Counted from the first letter of the stretch, positions 34,335 to 45,849 are shown. The stretch is DNA of 64,000 nucleotides from Thysanoteuthis rhombus (GCA_963457665.1 OY735211.1:41388382-41452381), one strand, 5' to 3'. Notes: generated by a model from the letters alone, not told the origin. Made by a program: numbers and translations.

Positions 34335-34545
34335 AAGACAGACAATTAATTTTTTTGAAAACTATGCAAATATTACACTGCATTGAATGAGCTGGAATTA
34401 TGGCTAGGAGGACATCTACCAAAGCTCAATATGAAGTGTTATAGGTCTTAGATGAGTTGCACAGAGCAACGGTCATTCAAATACCCTTGTAAACCATTTG
34501 TCTTTTACTCTGGCATTGGGACCAAGACCATATTGAAGAATGGCA
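34335..34545 (+). repeat. Repeat family I, copy 2
   Basis: See 32090-32300. Directly follows the SINE. Confidence 0.6.
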
Positions 34546-34944
34546 TTGTATGGCATCGTATTGGGGGAACTTATTATTAAAGAGAAAAAAAGGCAATGGC
34601 TTTGCTGAACCTGAATTGTGAATCAAATTCTGTAAGTCTGAATTTCCAGAGTTTTTCAGAGACTTGTCTTGAGGTTTCCATAAATTATGTCAACTGCGCT
34701 TGAGAATGAGTCATACAGCAAACAATTTTAGTTTAGATCAATGAATAACACAAGATGAGAGAAGAATAAAGAATCTGAGCTGAAAGTCTCCTATTTTTAT
34801 CTTGACACAAATCTTGTATCACATTTACAATGATACAAGTATGATGATAATAGCAGCAAAGGATCAGTAGGAAATGGGCTAAGATTTGAAAGTCAGCCAT
34901 TTGCACACAGAAGATTCAATCGATGACATGGTTTGGATTTAAAG

Positions 34945-35515
34945 ACCAAGGAGAGAGAGAGAAAAGAGAGAGAGAGAGTAAGAAGAGGGAGGGAGAAAAG
35001 GGGGTGAGAAAGAGAACAAATAGAGAGGAGATGGAGGAGAGAGAAAAAAAATACCAAAAAGGGGAGGGATATGAGGATGGAGGAGGAGAAAAAGTGAAAG
35101 GAACAGAATAAATAGAGAGGAGGTGAAGGAGAAAAGAAAAAATACAAAAAGGGGAGAGATATGAGGGTGGAGGAGGAGAAAAAGTAAAAGGAAGAGAATT
35201 GATAGAGAGAGGAAGAGGAGGAGAAATAAAACAGAGGTAGGGGGGTAGGATGACAGAAAGGGAGGGAGGAAAAGAGTTAGCTATGGAATAAATAGAGAGG
35301 AGGAGGAAGAGAAAGAAATGAAAGAGAAAAATGAAAGAGGGGAGAAAGAGGAAAAAAGAAAAAGAGGGAATAAGGATTTAATTTGAGAAAGAGTTGTGTG
35401 GGGAGGAGGAGGAGAAGAGGAGGAGTGAGTGAAAAAGGAGAAGGAGAGAGAAGAAGAGAAGAAAATCTTGGTGGCAGAAGAAAATAGACAAAGACGAAGT
35501 GATGTAGGTTGAGAA
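34945..35515. repeat. Polypurine tract, ~570 bases
   Basis: The plus strand is almost pure A/G with blocks such as 'gagagagagagaaaag' and internal longer repeats ('ggggag-gatatgagg-tgga' near 35061 and 35151). Open frames on the opposite strand (Phe/Leu/Ser/Pro-rich) are artefacts. Confidence 0.9.
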
Positions 35516-35749
35516 AAAAAGAGAGAGTGGGTTGGGTGGTACCAAAGGGGACAGTTAAGGGGAGAAGTCTTTTCAAAAATATTTTCATTGAACAAAAAAA
35601 GCAAGACCCCTAAAATCAGAAAATAAAACCCAAATTCTTCATAAACAATCTCTTTGGAATAATTGATCAACCATAGCCATTGAATATGGCAAAGGCTTCT
35701 ATCCTTTTTCATATATGCATGTTTTTGTGACTTTGTCTGTTTTTTAATT

Positions 35750-36600
35750 CCAGTGCTCCTGACCACACCGTTTTGTCTACAGACTTTAAATGGGGCATCA
35801 CTACTCCACCTGACCTCTTCTATAAATGTTTTTTTTAAATTTTTTAGAAAAGAATCCTTTTTGACTTGTTTTAAGTATTATTCTGAGAGGCTTATTAATT
35901 TGTATGTGTGTTCCTGCACTCTTGGCCTTACCATTCAGTCTACAGACTTGAAAATTGGCATCAGTACTCCACCAGACCCTTTCTAAGAAAATTATTTTGA
36001 TTTTTGGAAAAAAAAGCTTTTTTGACCTTTTCGGGGCTTTACTCTGACGGGTTTATTTATTGCATCTACATTCTCCCGATTATAGATATTTCTGAATTTT
36101 TTTTGCTCTATTTTAGATGTTTCTCAGTAAAAAAACTCCAGTGATGTCATAAATAGTATTCATTCTGACCATGTTTATTTTTCAGTGGTATTCCTTTTTT
36201 TACATGACTTCAAATTTTGACACTACGATTGTTCATATATTGACTGTGATAGCAAGTTTTATTATATTTCTGACATGACACATGTAGTTATTTACTAAGA
36301 ATAGCTTAGTCTTTGCACAAAGCCACAAATATGGGGTCCCGATTGAGGATCAAATTTACTTATTTTTATTTTTGAAAAAAAAATGCTTTTTTGGGAGCCT
36401 TATCCTGACAGGTTTATTTATAACGTCTAGATTCTCTATCTCTGGATGTTTTTTTTAAAAAACTTTTTTGTACATGTTTTCCTGTGGAAATAGAAGTTAT
36501 TCACACCACATTTATCCTTTTGAGGGATTCTTTTTTAAACGACTTCAAATTTTGATGCTATGTTTGTTCAATTATTGACTGTAATGACTAATCCTCATCT
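35750..36600 (-). repeat. Repeat family B, with partial second and third units
   Basis: Three overlapping partial units. 35750-35985 contains two copies of the 'cagactt-aaa..ggcatcactactccacc' end; 35986-36365 carries a full body ('tctattttagatgtttctc', 'gatgtcataaata', 'attgactgtgatagc', 'cacaaagccacaaatatgg'); 36385-36600 repeats part of that body ('gacaggtttatttataac', 'tattgactgtaatgac'). Confidence 0.7.
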
Positions 36601-36842
36601 TTGTTGCTATTTATTTTACAACCACTCATTTCTTTAATTGTTTGCTGGTAAATTTGCCAAGTACATAGTCTTGTTGATGGTCTTGCTTTTTTTAAAATCT
36701 GGCCAATGGGCCATATCTCACTGTTATGGTATTTCTTATTGGCTCATCATGTCCCATAGACATCTATATTATTGTGGCACAGTTTCTGTCGACAGCATTT
36801 TGTTGGTATATCTCGGAATTTTTGAGATGAGGTATTATTATT

Positions 36843-36948
36843 ATTTCTATTGATATAGATGATACCTGACGAAGGCCGTAGAGAGCAACGGCCGAAACGT
36901 TGTATGAAAAACAACCAAGATGAGGATGGTCCGAATATCAATAGAAAT
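36843..36948 (+). ncRNA. Hammerhead ribozyme-like motif (type I), Penelope-type candidate
   Basis: Core boxes in order and spacing of a hammerhead: CTGACGA at 36866-36872, stem II GGCCG/CGGCC (36874-36878 with 36889-36893) with a 10-base loop, GAAA at 36894-36897, then CGTT giving a minimal two-pair stem III and a GUU cleavage site after 36901. Stem I pairs ATAC (36862-36865) with GTAT (36902-36905) and, beyond an asymmetric loop, 14 perfect pairs (36843-36856 with 36935-36948). Such minimal-stem-III hammerheads are known in the pseudo-LTRs of Penelope-like retroelements. Predicted self-cleavage is inference; a two-pair stem III usually needs dimers. Confidence 0.7.
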
Positions 36949-37104
36949 AGCATTTTGTTTTTTGTCAAACTCCAGTTCATGATGGAGATCACATTGTTTT
37001 CCCTCTTAACAAGAACACCTCTAACAAATCTCAATAAATTTGAGGAAATAAACTCTTTACTCTTCATCTATCATGTCATGTTAAACCAAATCTCTATATA
37101 AAAT

Positions 37105-37185
37105 TAACGTTTCCCAACCATGATTTGAAATCACGACTATGTGATTGGTTGACCTCTCTCACCAAGTGAGCTAAGCTGACAAGCC
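37105..37185 (-). repeat. tRNA-like SINE head
   Basis: Reverse complement has A-box-like 'ttagctcacttggtgagag' and B-box-like 'gtgatttcaaatcatgg' at tRNA spacing. No stable acceptor stem, so a SINE fragment or tRNA pseudogene is likelier than a gene. Confidence 0.5.
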
Positions 37186-37399
37186 TTATATATCTACAAG
37201 TTTATTTATTATATATACAGTACAAAAGTTGCAGTAATCATCTTCAGTTAGAATGGAACTTGACCCTGCAGCAAACAAGCTTGTTTTTGTTTTGTTTTTT
37301 GCTCTCTTTTTCTTCCTTCTTTCTTTTTTTTCAATTTTATAGATTTGTACCAACCATTTGTACTCAATTAGTCTCATGTAGACGTGTTGGAGATCAAAC

Positions 37400-37797
37400 A
37401 AAACTGTCAGCATAGGTTTCTTCAGCTTTCATGTGAGTCTGGGCTGGCTGGCTTACTAACTATACGTGTGTCAGGTAAAGACGCTACACTAATGGAGCCA
37501 GTAGGCTGAACATTTAAACATTTGCTCCTTATTATGTCTAGGAGAAATTTTTTTGGGGGGTTTTTCAACCCCTTCCCTCTCCAAGGGTTCAATTTACAAT
37601 GTAAGTTTATGCAAAATTAGTCCCTTAGTTTGAACCTGGCAGCATTCATGCTTGTTTTTTTGAAATTCAACCTTTTTTTATAATTAAGGCCCAAGAAAAG
37701 GCAAGAGATATAATTTATTCATTGATCACCCTTTCTTCCCAAAGACTCTGCTCATGTGATGATTTCTATTGAGTGACTAACCAATCCTGTTTCACAT
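37400..37797 (-). repeat. Repeat family A, copy 8
   Basis: 'cataggtttcttcagc', 'ggctggctggc', 'taagtttatgcaaaattag', 'ttcattgatcaccctt', 'gagtgactaaccaatcctg'. Confidence 0.8.
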
Positions 37798-37869
37798 ACT
37801 TTTGTTTGTACAATGACCGAATATTTCTCACAAATACGGAAAAAGATTTATAGGATAATATCAACACGA

Positions 37870-38103
37870 TGGAAATAAATGTACCTATATGTATATGTGA
37901 GCAAGTTTCTGTATATATACAAGTGTGTATACATATGAATGTGTATTAATGTGTATCCAAATGTTTCTACCAGTATGTGCATGTGTATGAGTATATGGAT
38001 ATAAAATGGTCGTGTGTGCATGCAAGATTATATGTATATGAATATATGTATAACTGTATATATGTGAACATGGATATACATATGTATATGATTATGGGTA
38101 TAT
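37870..38103. repeat. TATG/TG-rich imperfect simple sequence
   Basis: GTATATATG-type irregular repeats leading directly into the LINE tail. Confidence 0.8.
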
Positions 38104-38571
38104 GATGATCATCATCATCAGTCTCTTAACGTCTGTTGTCGGACATTGGCCTTCTCCAGGATTCGCCACACTTCTTTATCGTGGGTGTTGTGGAGCCAGT
38201 ACTTTCAGAATTTGTCTAGCTCATCTCTCCATCTAATACTCTGCCTGCCTCGGTTGTGTATGCGATCTCTGGAGATCCATGTCGTGAGTCATAATGTCCA
38301 TCGGTTGTCTGCTATTCTTGTGACATGGCTAGCCCATTGCCATTTGAGTTTTTTTAATGGATTCTATGATGTCCCTGACTCTTGTCTTCCTCCGGATGTA
38401 TTGTGCTGTCTTGTATTCTCTCCATGTGAGGTTGAGCATAATTCTTTCGAGTGTACGTTGCATGGTTCTCAATTTGTGCATCTGTCTCTTGGTTAGGTTC
38501 TATGTCAGCTCTATAAGTGACTATTGGGAGGATGCATTGGTTGTATACCCTTCTTTTTCGGATTAATGGGA
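38104..38571 (-). mobile_element. LINE family 1 fragment with GAT tail
   Basis: Minus strand starts 'atcccattaatccg' and reads KRRVYNQCILPIVTY; other parts hold 'cattgccatttgag' (reverse of KWQW) and 'gtcggacattggccttctcc'. Tail of ATC/GAT triplets at 38104-38120. Mutated but less than the 17255 and 23566 copies. Confidence 0.85.
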
Positions 38572-38574
38572 TCT

Positions 38575-39114
38575 TCTTGTACATCTTTATGTGAATGTAG
38601 TAACGAATTAAAATGCCAAGAATAGCAATTATTTTTTAATTGGAAATTATAAATCTTCAGTTTGTTGCCAAAATTTCCCAAATTGAGGAATTCACAACAG
38701 ATTTGAAAAACAGGAAAATTTTGGCCATAAAGCCTTTCATGAATGCAAATATAAAGATCTCAGTGTAGGCGTATATATATGTTTATATTTCTTGAGCATA
38801 TGAATTTAATGAGAATAAACTATGTTCAACATTGAAGAAGGATTGTTTATATTTCTTTAGAACAACTGAAAATACTGCAGCTCTATTATCAATTGGGCAG
38901 GTAGAGATCCCATTATTCTCATATCCAAAGGAAATGAGGGAAAAGAGTTGAAAGGCAATAGCAACATAGCATCAAAAGATTCAAATATAAGACAAAATAT
39001 TTGATACTCCATTTAAGTTTTAAGGATTGGATTCGTATGATCAGAAGCAAAGATAGTTTGTAAATGTGTATCTATGTTGAAGACTACGAATGAATTCCGC
39101 GAAACACCTCGTTA
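38575..39114. other. No recognisable feature
   Basis: AT-rich, nothing identified. Confidence 0.5.
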
Positions 39115-39630
39115 TGATATAATGGTTCGTCAGCTGGTTGTATAGATCATTATTACAGAGTAGTAAATTTGATTCTCAATCAGTACCCCATACTTGTGGC
39201 TTTGTGCAAAGACTAAGCTGTACATAGTAAATAATTACAAGTGACATGTCAGAAATAATGAAACCTGCCATCACAGTCAATAATGAACAACCGTAGCATT
39301 GAAATTTGAGGTTATGTAAAAAAAAATACCATTGATGAATAATTATGGACAGAACAAATTCTATTTATGACATCACTGGGGTTTCCCACTCGAAAACATC
39401 TAAAATAGAGTAAAAAAAAAGATTCAGAAATATCTATATTCTGGAGAATGTAGATGTTATAAATAAATCCGCCAGAATAAAGCCCCCAGAAGGTTAAAAA
39501 AAAATTTTTTTTCCAAAATCAAAAAAGCATTCTCAGAAGGGGTTTAGTGGAGTACTGATGCCAATTTTCAAGTCTGGTGATAAAACAGTAAGGCCAGAAG
39601 TGCTGGAACACATAAACAAACACAAAAACA
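39115..39630 (+). repeat. Repeat family B, copy 3 (with tRNA-like head)
   Basis: Starts 'ataatggttcgtcagctgg' and 'aatttgattctcaatc' (tRNA-like A/B spacing), then 'cataatt-gtggctttgtgc', 'ccatcacagtcaataatgaa', 'tatgacatcactgggg', 'aaaacatctaaaatagag', 'gccaattttcaagtctgg'. Best full-length representative of the family. Confidence 0.75.
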
Positions 39631-40094
39631 AACTCATTTAAAAAGGATAGAACCCTTTGCTGTCTTTGATGGCTACAGTTATTCAACCTATCGCCATCTT
39701 TGATGGTTATGGTCGTTCAATTCCTCCGTTTGCATCAAGACATTTATAACTTGAATTTTTCCAATGTTTTGACTATTATTTAATTTTAACACTTTTAGAC
39801 TAACGAATTCTCTGATACCCACGGATGTTATAAGTTTCAACTTTCTTATTATCAAAAGGATAATCTTCAACTTCAAAATATTGCAGTATATCATCCTAAT
39901 TTAGTTGACCAATCTTTGCTAATCTCAATCTCTCGGCTATGGATTAAAGTACTTATTCGTTATAAGTACTGTGTATAATGATGGTGAATTAACACTTATA
40001 TTCCCAGGAGTATGATTTGCCTGATATCTCAAAAAGCTGGAGACCTACTTTCTGTAAATCATCCATCACTCTCTAAAACTCACTATGTCTTCTC

Positions 40095-40110
40095 TCTTTC
40101 TCTCTCTTTA

Positions 40111-40160
<50 letters not shown>
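40095..40160. repeat. (CT)n followed by (CA)n
   Basis: TCTC run 40095-40130 passing into about 14 CA units. Confidence 0.95.
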
Positions 40161-40268
40161 GGGAGATTATTTACCAGTTACTTATCTTTAGCATATTAGA
40201 CATTTACCCAACTTTAAGAAAAGTTCCACGCCGCATTCAAGAGATAAACAGGCTTTGCTACTATTGGA

Positions 40269-40690
40269 TATACGAGGACTGTCCAGAAAATATCCAGCCA
40301 TTTTGAATATCTCCTAAACTAGTTGCACAGCCTTGATATAATTTGAAAACCAATCAGGTGGAATCTAATTGTATATACAGACATTTCCCTGTTAAGTTAC
40401 TCATTTTGCAGTGAGTGATCTTAAGCATTGTGTGACCGTCACATTCACAATGACTGAGCTTCTCCATTCTTCATGTCTTGTGTAGGTTTTGGGGGAAAAA
40501 CATTGCATCACCCAGGTCTGTCAGCACACCTAGAGTTTAGATTTGGCTTCCTGTGGCTCCTGGCTTTACTCAAAGAGATTTAAGACTATGGATTGGTTGA
40601 AAGAGAATGCAATTAGGTGTGAAGTCTAACTGAGGCCCTGAAGCACAAAATTTTATGCTTGCAGAATATTCTGTGAGAAAATTCATAATC
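40269..40690 (+). mobile_element. Mariner-like element, deleted remnant
   Basis: Starts with 'acgaggactgtccagaaaat', like the terminal repeat of some mariner elements. 40520-40690 reads SLDLASCGSWLYSKRFKT, resembling the YSPDLAPCDFWLFPKLK block with the last catalytic D. The middle of the transposase is missing and a stop interrupts. The right terminus could not be located. Confidence 0.5.
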
Positions 40691-41405
40691 TTATACTTGG
40701 TTGACGAGAGATTAAATAAATCACAATGCTACTACCAGAAGACTGTAGATTATTGATTGAAATGTCATGGTATCACTTCATCTTCAGTGAAAAGATCAGT
40801 CAAAAAGCTGAAAATGCAGACTCTGCACCAAAATTATGGTCTAAAAAGCTGTTGAAAATTTTCATAAACTTTAAGCTTTAAATATTTTCAGTCAGAAATT
40901 TTAAACTCAGCTTTGTGTTTCAGTGGTAGTCTTGAAAGATGTCAGTACTGGAAGCTAATGGTGTAGTTTCAAATCCAGGTATTAGCAGCTAAAATCAGTT
41001 TGCAAGAAGGTCTTTGAGAAAAGCAGATTTCTTCATGGATCTTCACATCCACACTTAAATGTGCACTCTGAGGGAACTTTCAATTCAAATATGTCTGAAT
41101 GGGTATCTACGAATCCTTGATTTTTTTTTTTTGCCTCCTGAATATTCATTTCAACTTGATTTTGCTCCTGGTAATAACTTTGAAAGAAATAGTGTGAGTG
41201 AGGCAGAGCAATTCATTCTCTACTTATAGTATTTCCTGGCATCGAAAATGCTATTTTTATTTTTCCGAAATAATCCTACATCCTACATCTTACAGTTTGA
41301 AGGTAACATTTTTGTAGACCTATCTTAATCCCAACAGAAGGTAGATTCTGCTAGACAGTAATCTGAACTTCTGTATATGACCTCTGAATGAAGTATATAC
41401 ATTAT
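40691..41405. other. Unassigned; possible SINE head at 40915-40990
   Basis: 'tgtttcagtggtagtcttg' and 'agtttcaaatccagg' have tRNA-like spacing at 40917-40980. The rest shows nothing. Confidence 0.4.
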
Positions 41406-41409
41406 ACTT

Positions 41410-41825
41410 ATTGTGCCGTGTTAGAAGTGATTGATTAAAAGATTGGAAACAGGGGTGATTAATGAATAAATTACTTCTCTCACTTTTTGTTGGGCCATGA
41501 TCATTGAAAAAAAGTCTGAACTTTATAGAAATAAGAATGTGAATGGTACACAACACCAAATAAAGAACCAATTTTGCATAAACTTTCATCACAGATTGAA
41601 ACCCGCATTAAAAATCTTTTTGAGAGGGGAATTTTCAATAAACAAGAAAAAAAACTTGTTTTTTTCAAGACATAATAAGTAGTAGACATTTAAAACTTCC
41701 ACCCTCTAGCTCCATTGGTGCAGTTTATGAAAAGGAAACTAATATATACATAGCCAGCCAGCCAGACCAACTTGGGAGCTGGAGAAACCGATTGTGACAG
41801 TTCTGGTTAACAGTTTCTAATACAT
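41410..41825 (+). repeat. Repeat family A, copy 9
   Basis: 'ttaatgaataaattacttct', 'tttcatcacagattgaaacc', 'ctctagctccattggtgcag', 'agccagccagccagacc', 'gacagttctggttaacag'. Confidence 0.8.
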
Positions 41826-42504
41826 ATTTTGACCAACTTTGAAACTCTTCAGACCCGTAGTGGCAGAAGAGACAGAAAAAGTGAACAGACATATGTTAAT
41901 TATAGCAAGCTTAAACTCCAAGTTCAGCATTCCTATAAAGACCTTTCGTGAGCCCAAAATCCAGTTAATAATTGTGTCAGTCTACTGACTTATTGATGCA
42001 CCTTCTTTGCTGATTTGTACACCACACCATATTGCATGTTTTTACACCTAGCAGATGTAATAGTCTCTAATTGTTTGGATTATCCGGCGGAAGCAATGTC
42101 ACTATTAATTTTGATCATATTTCCTTCGTCTTATTTTTGTTGCTATTTATTGTAATGTTTCTATATTTTTGCAACTCATATCCTTGGGAGCTTATTTCAG
42201 TGCGTCAGCCCCTCAAGGATTAGGCTATGAAAGTCAACCAGCAACTGTCATTCAAATGAAAGTCATAAAGCTCCACTCTTCATTTGCTGTTTCGTATTCC
42301 ATATCATATCATTTGCTTTTATACCAACCTGTAGTACATGTATTAGTCATATGTTGCTTGAATTATTTAGATTAAGTATGATATTTGTCAATTTTTTGAC
42401 TACTTTTTCTTCCATCTTATTTCTTACTGATTTTTTATTACTTTTTTCTTTAACACTCTGTTTGTTTTTAGATTCTACAACTGTTAAGCAAACAACTTTT
42501 ATGG
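41826..42504. other. No recognisable feature
   Basis: AT-rich. The 68-codon frame at 42169-42375 has no known domain. Confidence 0.5.
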
Positions 42505-42590
42505 TCTAATTAGTAGAGTGCTTTTCTGGTCAGACAGTCTTCTGAATGATAAGGGATACAAGTTCAACTCTCATCAGATGGTTATTCCAA
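42505..42590 (+). repeat. tRNA-like SINE head
   Basis: 'ctaattagtagagtgc' (A-box position) and 'acaagttcaactctcatc' (B-box position) about 50 bases apart; the middle reads 'cagacagtcttctgaatga'. No body could be assigned. Confidence 0.5.
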
Positions 42591-43311
42591 ATTTTCTGAT
42601 CGATGTTGCTTGTTTAATGGTTATCAAGTTTTAAAAGAGCTTGAGCATTGTGATAAAAAGTGACAAAAATAAGATGAAAGAAGAAATAGTCAAAAATAAA
42701 TAAATAATCTTCGCAATGAATCAACCAATATCATTACGGCAAATGTTATAACCTCTAAAGAAGAAGGAATTTTTCAGCCAAAATTGATTCAAGATGAAGA
42801 GTCTCCTGTCTAATCTTCCAACTCGGGAAATCCAGTTCAATCAATTTTTCTAAAATCGTAACCATCTAAAAGAACATCACTCGGTGAAGAATCTTCAGAA
42901 ATAACTTTAATCCTTTCAGGACTCTGAATGAACCAGGATAGACAGTCAAATCAGATTTTATGATGTTTGTATTTGTTATTATCTCTTCAATTATAAAATG
43001 CACAGAATAGATAATGCTTTTAGGTGGTCTGAGGAATTATGCTTCTAAGTAGAATAAAAATGATAAAAATGTTCTTTAAAAAACACCCAACACTATTGAT
43101 TTTTATTTTGTCAATACCAAAGAATTTTATGCATCCCAAGTACAAATGATAGGGTCATTTTTCTTTCCTGTCTTTTTTTGCTTTAGTATGAAGATTTTTT
43201 CTAAACTTAAAACCAGTTTATATTAATCTTAGACTGAATACATACAATAAAAAGACTGGATAATTCAAATGAAGTCATGTGAAGATATAAATTTAGGATG
43301 AATCATTATCA

Positions 43312-43400
43312 TTCCAAGAGTAGTTAGGACTATTAATCTCATTCTTTTTGCTGCTTTTCTTGTTATCTCAACATTCATTTGACAGCCTTTTTTCCATATA
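43312..43400 (+). mobile_element. Foldback family D, single arm
   Basis: 'atcattccaagagtag', 'gactattaatctcattcttt', 'tgctgcttttcttgttatc', matching the left arms at 8126 and 45680. The opposite arm was not found nearby. Confidence 0.55.
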
Positions 43401-43464
43401 TACAAGCCATAAGTAAAGAGAGGACTCTTTTTCTATGGGAAAAATTGATGAAGAAATAAGAAAG

Positions 43465-43560
43465 GTGAGTTGTTCGGACTATCAATCTCATTTTTTATAT
43501 TGTTTCTGTTGTTACCTTATTGTTTTGGCTGATCACTTCTACAGTCTTCTTCTGATGCAT
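43465..43560 (+). mobile_element. Foldback family D, single arm
   Basis: 'ggactatcaatctcattttt', 'ttgtttctgttgttacc', 'ctacagtcttcttctg'. Second solo arm within 150 bases of the first. Confidence 0.5.
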
Positions 43561-43892
43561 TATCCATATGGGGAAAAGGCGGGGCGCTCTTTTTTCCTTG
43601 GTATTGTAAACCATGGAATGAGAACTACCATTTCTTTTCTATTTGTCAGTCGACCTCAACTATGTTTAAAAGTTCTGATTTATTGCTAACATTTGCTTCT
43701 TTCTAGTATGTCCTGATATAAGTATATTCAGACAATTTTTCCTGAGTATTGAAAAAAAGACCTTTCACGGCTCTCCTTGCGTTGTTGACATGGAAGTACT
43801 TTTTCATTTTATGAAATCAATCACGGACTACAAGGTATTCTAAAACTGTAAACATACTTTTGCAATCGCAATCTTAGCTAATTTTTAATACT

Positions 43893-43990
43893 CGAAATGT
43901 GTTGTCTGGACTATTGAACTCATTCTTTGGGTTGCTAGCACTATATTTTGGCAGATCCATTCTACAGCCTTCTTCAGGTGTACAATTCAC
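43893..43990 (+). mobile_element. Foldback family D, single arm
   Basis: 'gtctggactattgaactcat', 'ttttggcagatccattctac', 'gccttcttcaggtg', very close to 8150-8215. Confidence 0.65.
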
Positions 43991-44129
43991 GAGGAAAGAA
44001 GAGAAATTTTTCTATAGTCAAAAGTTGGCCAACCGGAATGAATGGTGACTGACTGGAGTGTCATGTAGATTTATCTGTCTTGATTCATTTTAAATTAAAT
44101 GATTATCTAAAAAACAGTTTTATTTTATT

Positions 44130-44410
44130 TTCTGAAAACCCTACCCCCAATAGTTTTTTAATTTACATTGTTCAATTTACAATGTAAGTTTATGCTGAAT
44201 TGTTTCCTTACTTTGTGCCCAGCAATGTTCACGCTTCTTTTTTGGAAAATTCAAATTTTTTAATGATTAAACAAAAAGAAGGAAAAGTAACTTATTCATT
44301 GATCACCCTTTTTTTCCAGTTTTTTGACTGATCACTCCCAACACAACATGTTGCCAAAAGACATTAGTTGTCTAACATTTTCGATTGAGTGACTAACCAG
44401 ACCTGTTACT
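44130..44410 (-). repeat. Repeat family A, truncated copy 10
   Basis: 'caatttacaatgtaagttta', 'ttattcattgatcacccttt', 'tgttgccaaaagacatta', 'gagtgactaaccagacctgt'. Confidence 0.75.
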
Positions 44411-44641
44411 TTATGTATCAAAATATCTATGAAAAACTTTGAAATATAACCATTTAATCTCTGAAGCAGAGAAGTCCTAAATATATGTAATTATATCATA
44501 CAAACAAGTATTATGAATTATCGGTTCGTTTTTGCTGAACTGGTGATACTAGAATGCTCAATCTAGCCTCAGTTCCTGGTTTAATAAATATAATGATGAT
44601 GGTAGTAGTTCCAGAAATCAGCCTTTTAGGGATGAAGATAT

Positions 44642-44857
44642 ATGTCAAAGAGTGAGGAGAGGAAATCTGGTTATGATGAATTCTTTCAGCCAATAAAAAT
44701 TAAGGGAAGAGCCACCACAACTCACAACGATATTCTGTTGCAGATTTTAATTAATTATGTAGAAGTGCCAAATCAGATTCAGCAAATCAATTCTGATTTA
44801 TTTTGGCAATTAAAATCATTTCAACCTTCTCCAACAATACATCATTTACTTGAATAA
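44642..44857 (+). other. Uncharacterised 71-codon open frame
   Basis: Frame beginning MSKSEERKSGYDEFFQPIKI, with KGRATTTHNDILLQILINY and a charged, balanced composition unlike the simple-sequence frames of this window. It ends at a stop after TIHHLLE. I do not recognise the family and see no splice signals or promoter that I could defend. It could be a relic of a transposon-encoded protein. Confidence 0.25.
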
Positions 44858-45339
44858 ATTTGGGATGATGTCACTTTTCAGTAGAGTCAATACTTGCAAT
44901 ATTCATAAGTTCGTTCTTGTAGATCCTTGAGGAGGAGCATAGGGCCACAGCCACTCTGTTACAGTTTTAGCGGCAAGTGGGTTTCACAGGTTGAAGTTGC
45001 TGGCCCAACAACAGACCCTCCCTCTTTACCTTGGCTCGGGATCAGCTACGACAACTGCAAAGTTCTAGTTTATTTCTGTCAGAATAACCTTCTCAAAGAT
45101 GAACTGCCTTACGAATCTGAAGGGTTCCAGCTGCCCTGCTATTTACTCATAGCCGGAGGGAGAAGTGGATTCATGCCTTTTCCAATTGCAGTTTGTCAAT
45201 TCTACTGTCTATGCTGGTAAACTTTATGCCACTCTGCACCGCCCAGTAGTATTAGCTTTAATTGTGAACTTGTACTCACCCCGCCATTATGGCCATTCAT
45301 AGATGGATAAACCTTAATTTTAACAAGCAAGTCTCAAAG
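44858..45339. other. Unassigned, less AT-rich segment
   Basis: 44925-45300 has balanced composition ('gaccctccctctttaccttg', 'caccccgccattatggcc') and one open frame of 97 codons with no domain I know. Probably an unidentified repeat. Confidence 0.35.
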
Positions 45340-45420
45340 TTTGATTCTCGCTTGATACCCCACTATTGTAGCCTTGTGCCACATAAGATAAGCTTAGTAA
45401 ATACCTACATACATAAGCTT
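45340..45420 (+). repeat. tRNA-like head shared with family B
   Basis: 'agtttgattctcgcttgata', 'ccccactattgtagcc', 'ttgtgccacataag', 'aagcttagtaaat', matching 39165-39240 and, loosely, 31990-32060 and 55445-55510. Confidence 0.55.
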
Positions 45421-45679
45421 TGAATCAATCTCTGAGAGCAATATTTAGCATTTTAGTCTCAGAAAGCACAAACAATAGCTCTGTTCCTCGATGGAACAGA
45501 CTCGATCAAGTTAGTATAATACATCAAATAACTTTCTCCATCGACAATGGCAAACCATAAAAGTGAAACATACCAGTAAATGATCTCTACTTGGATAAGA
45601 AGTAAGAGTGTAGTAGATTTTATTAGCATTTCATTGTTTTGTCATATCATCCCCTGAACGTGTCTCCAGAAATTTTGAG

Positions 45680-45845
45680 ATGAGTTATAATCATTCCAAG
45701 TTTTGTCCAGAATATTGATTTCCTCCTTGTTGCTTTTGTTGAAGAAAGCTCAAGAATGGATTGGTCAAAATATTATGGTAATAACAAAAGCAACAAAAAG
45801 AATGAGATCCATATTCTGGACAACTCTTAGAATCCTGAAAATATT
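45680..45845. mobile_element. Foldback family D, compact hairpin
   Basis: Left arm 'ttgtccagaatattgatt' plus 'ttgttgcttttgtt' pairs with right arm 'aacaaaagcaacaa' plus 'atccatattctggacaa'. Arms of about 55 bases, loop about 45. Nearest relative is 8126-8470. Confidence 0.75.
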
Positions 45846-45849
45846 ATTT

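Noticed and set aside
35277..35766. 161-codon minus-strand open frame
   Set aside because: Mostly complement of a polypurine tract; no domain.
45490..45515. Terminator-like hairpin 'ctgttcctcgatggaacag'
   Set aside because: Seven-bp stem expected by chance; bacterial-type terminators are not relevant here.
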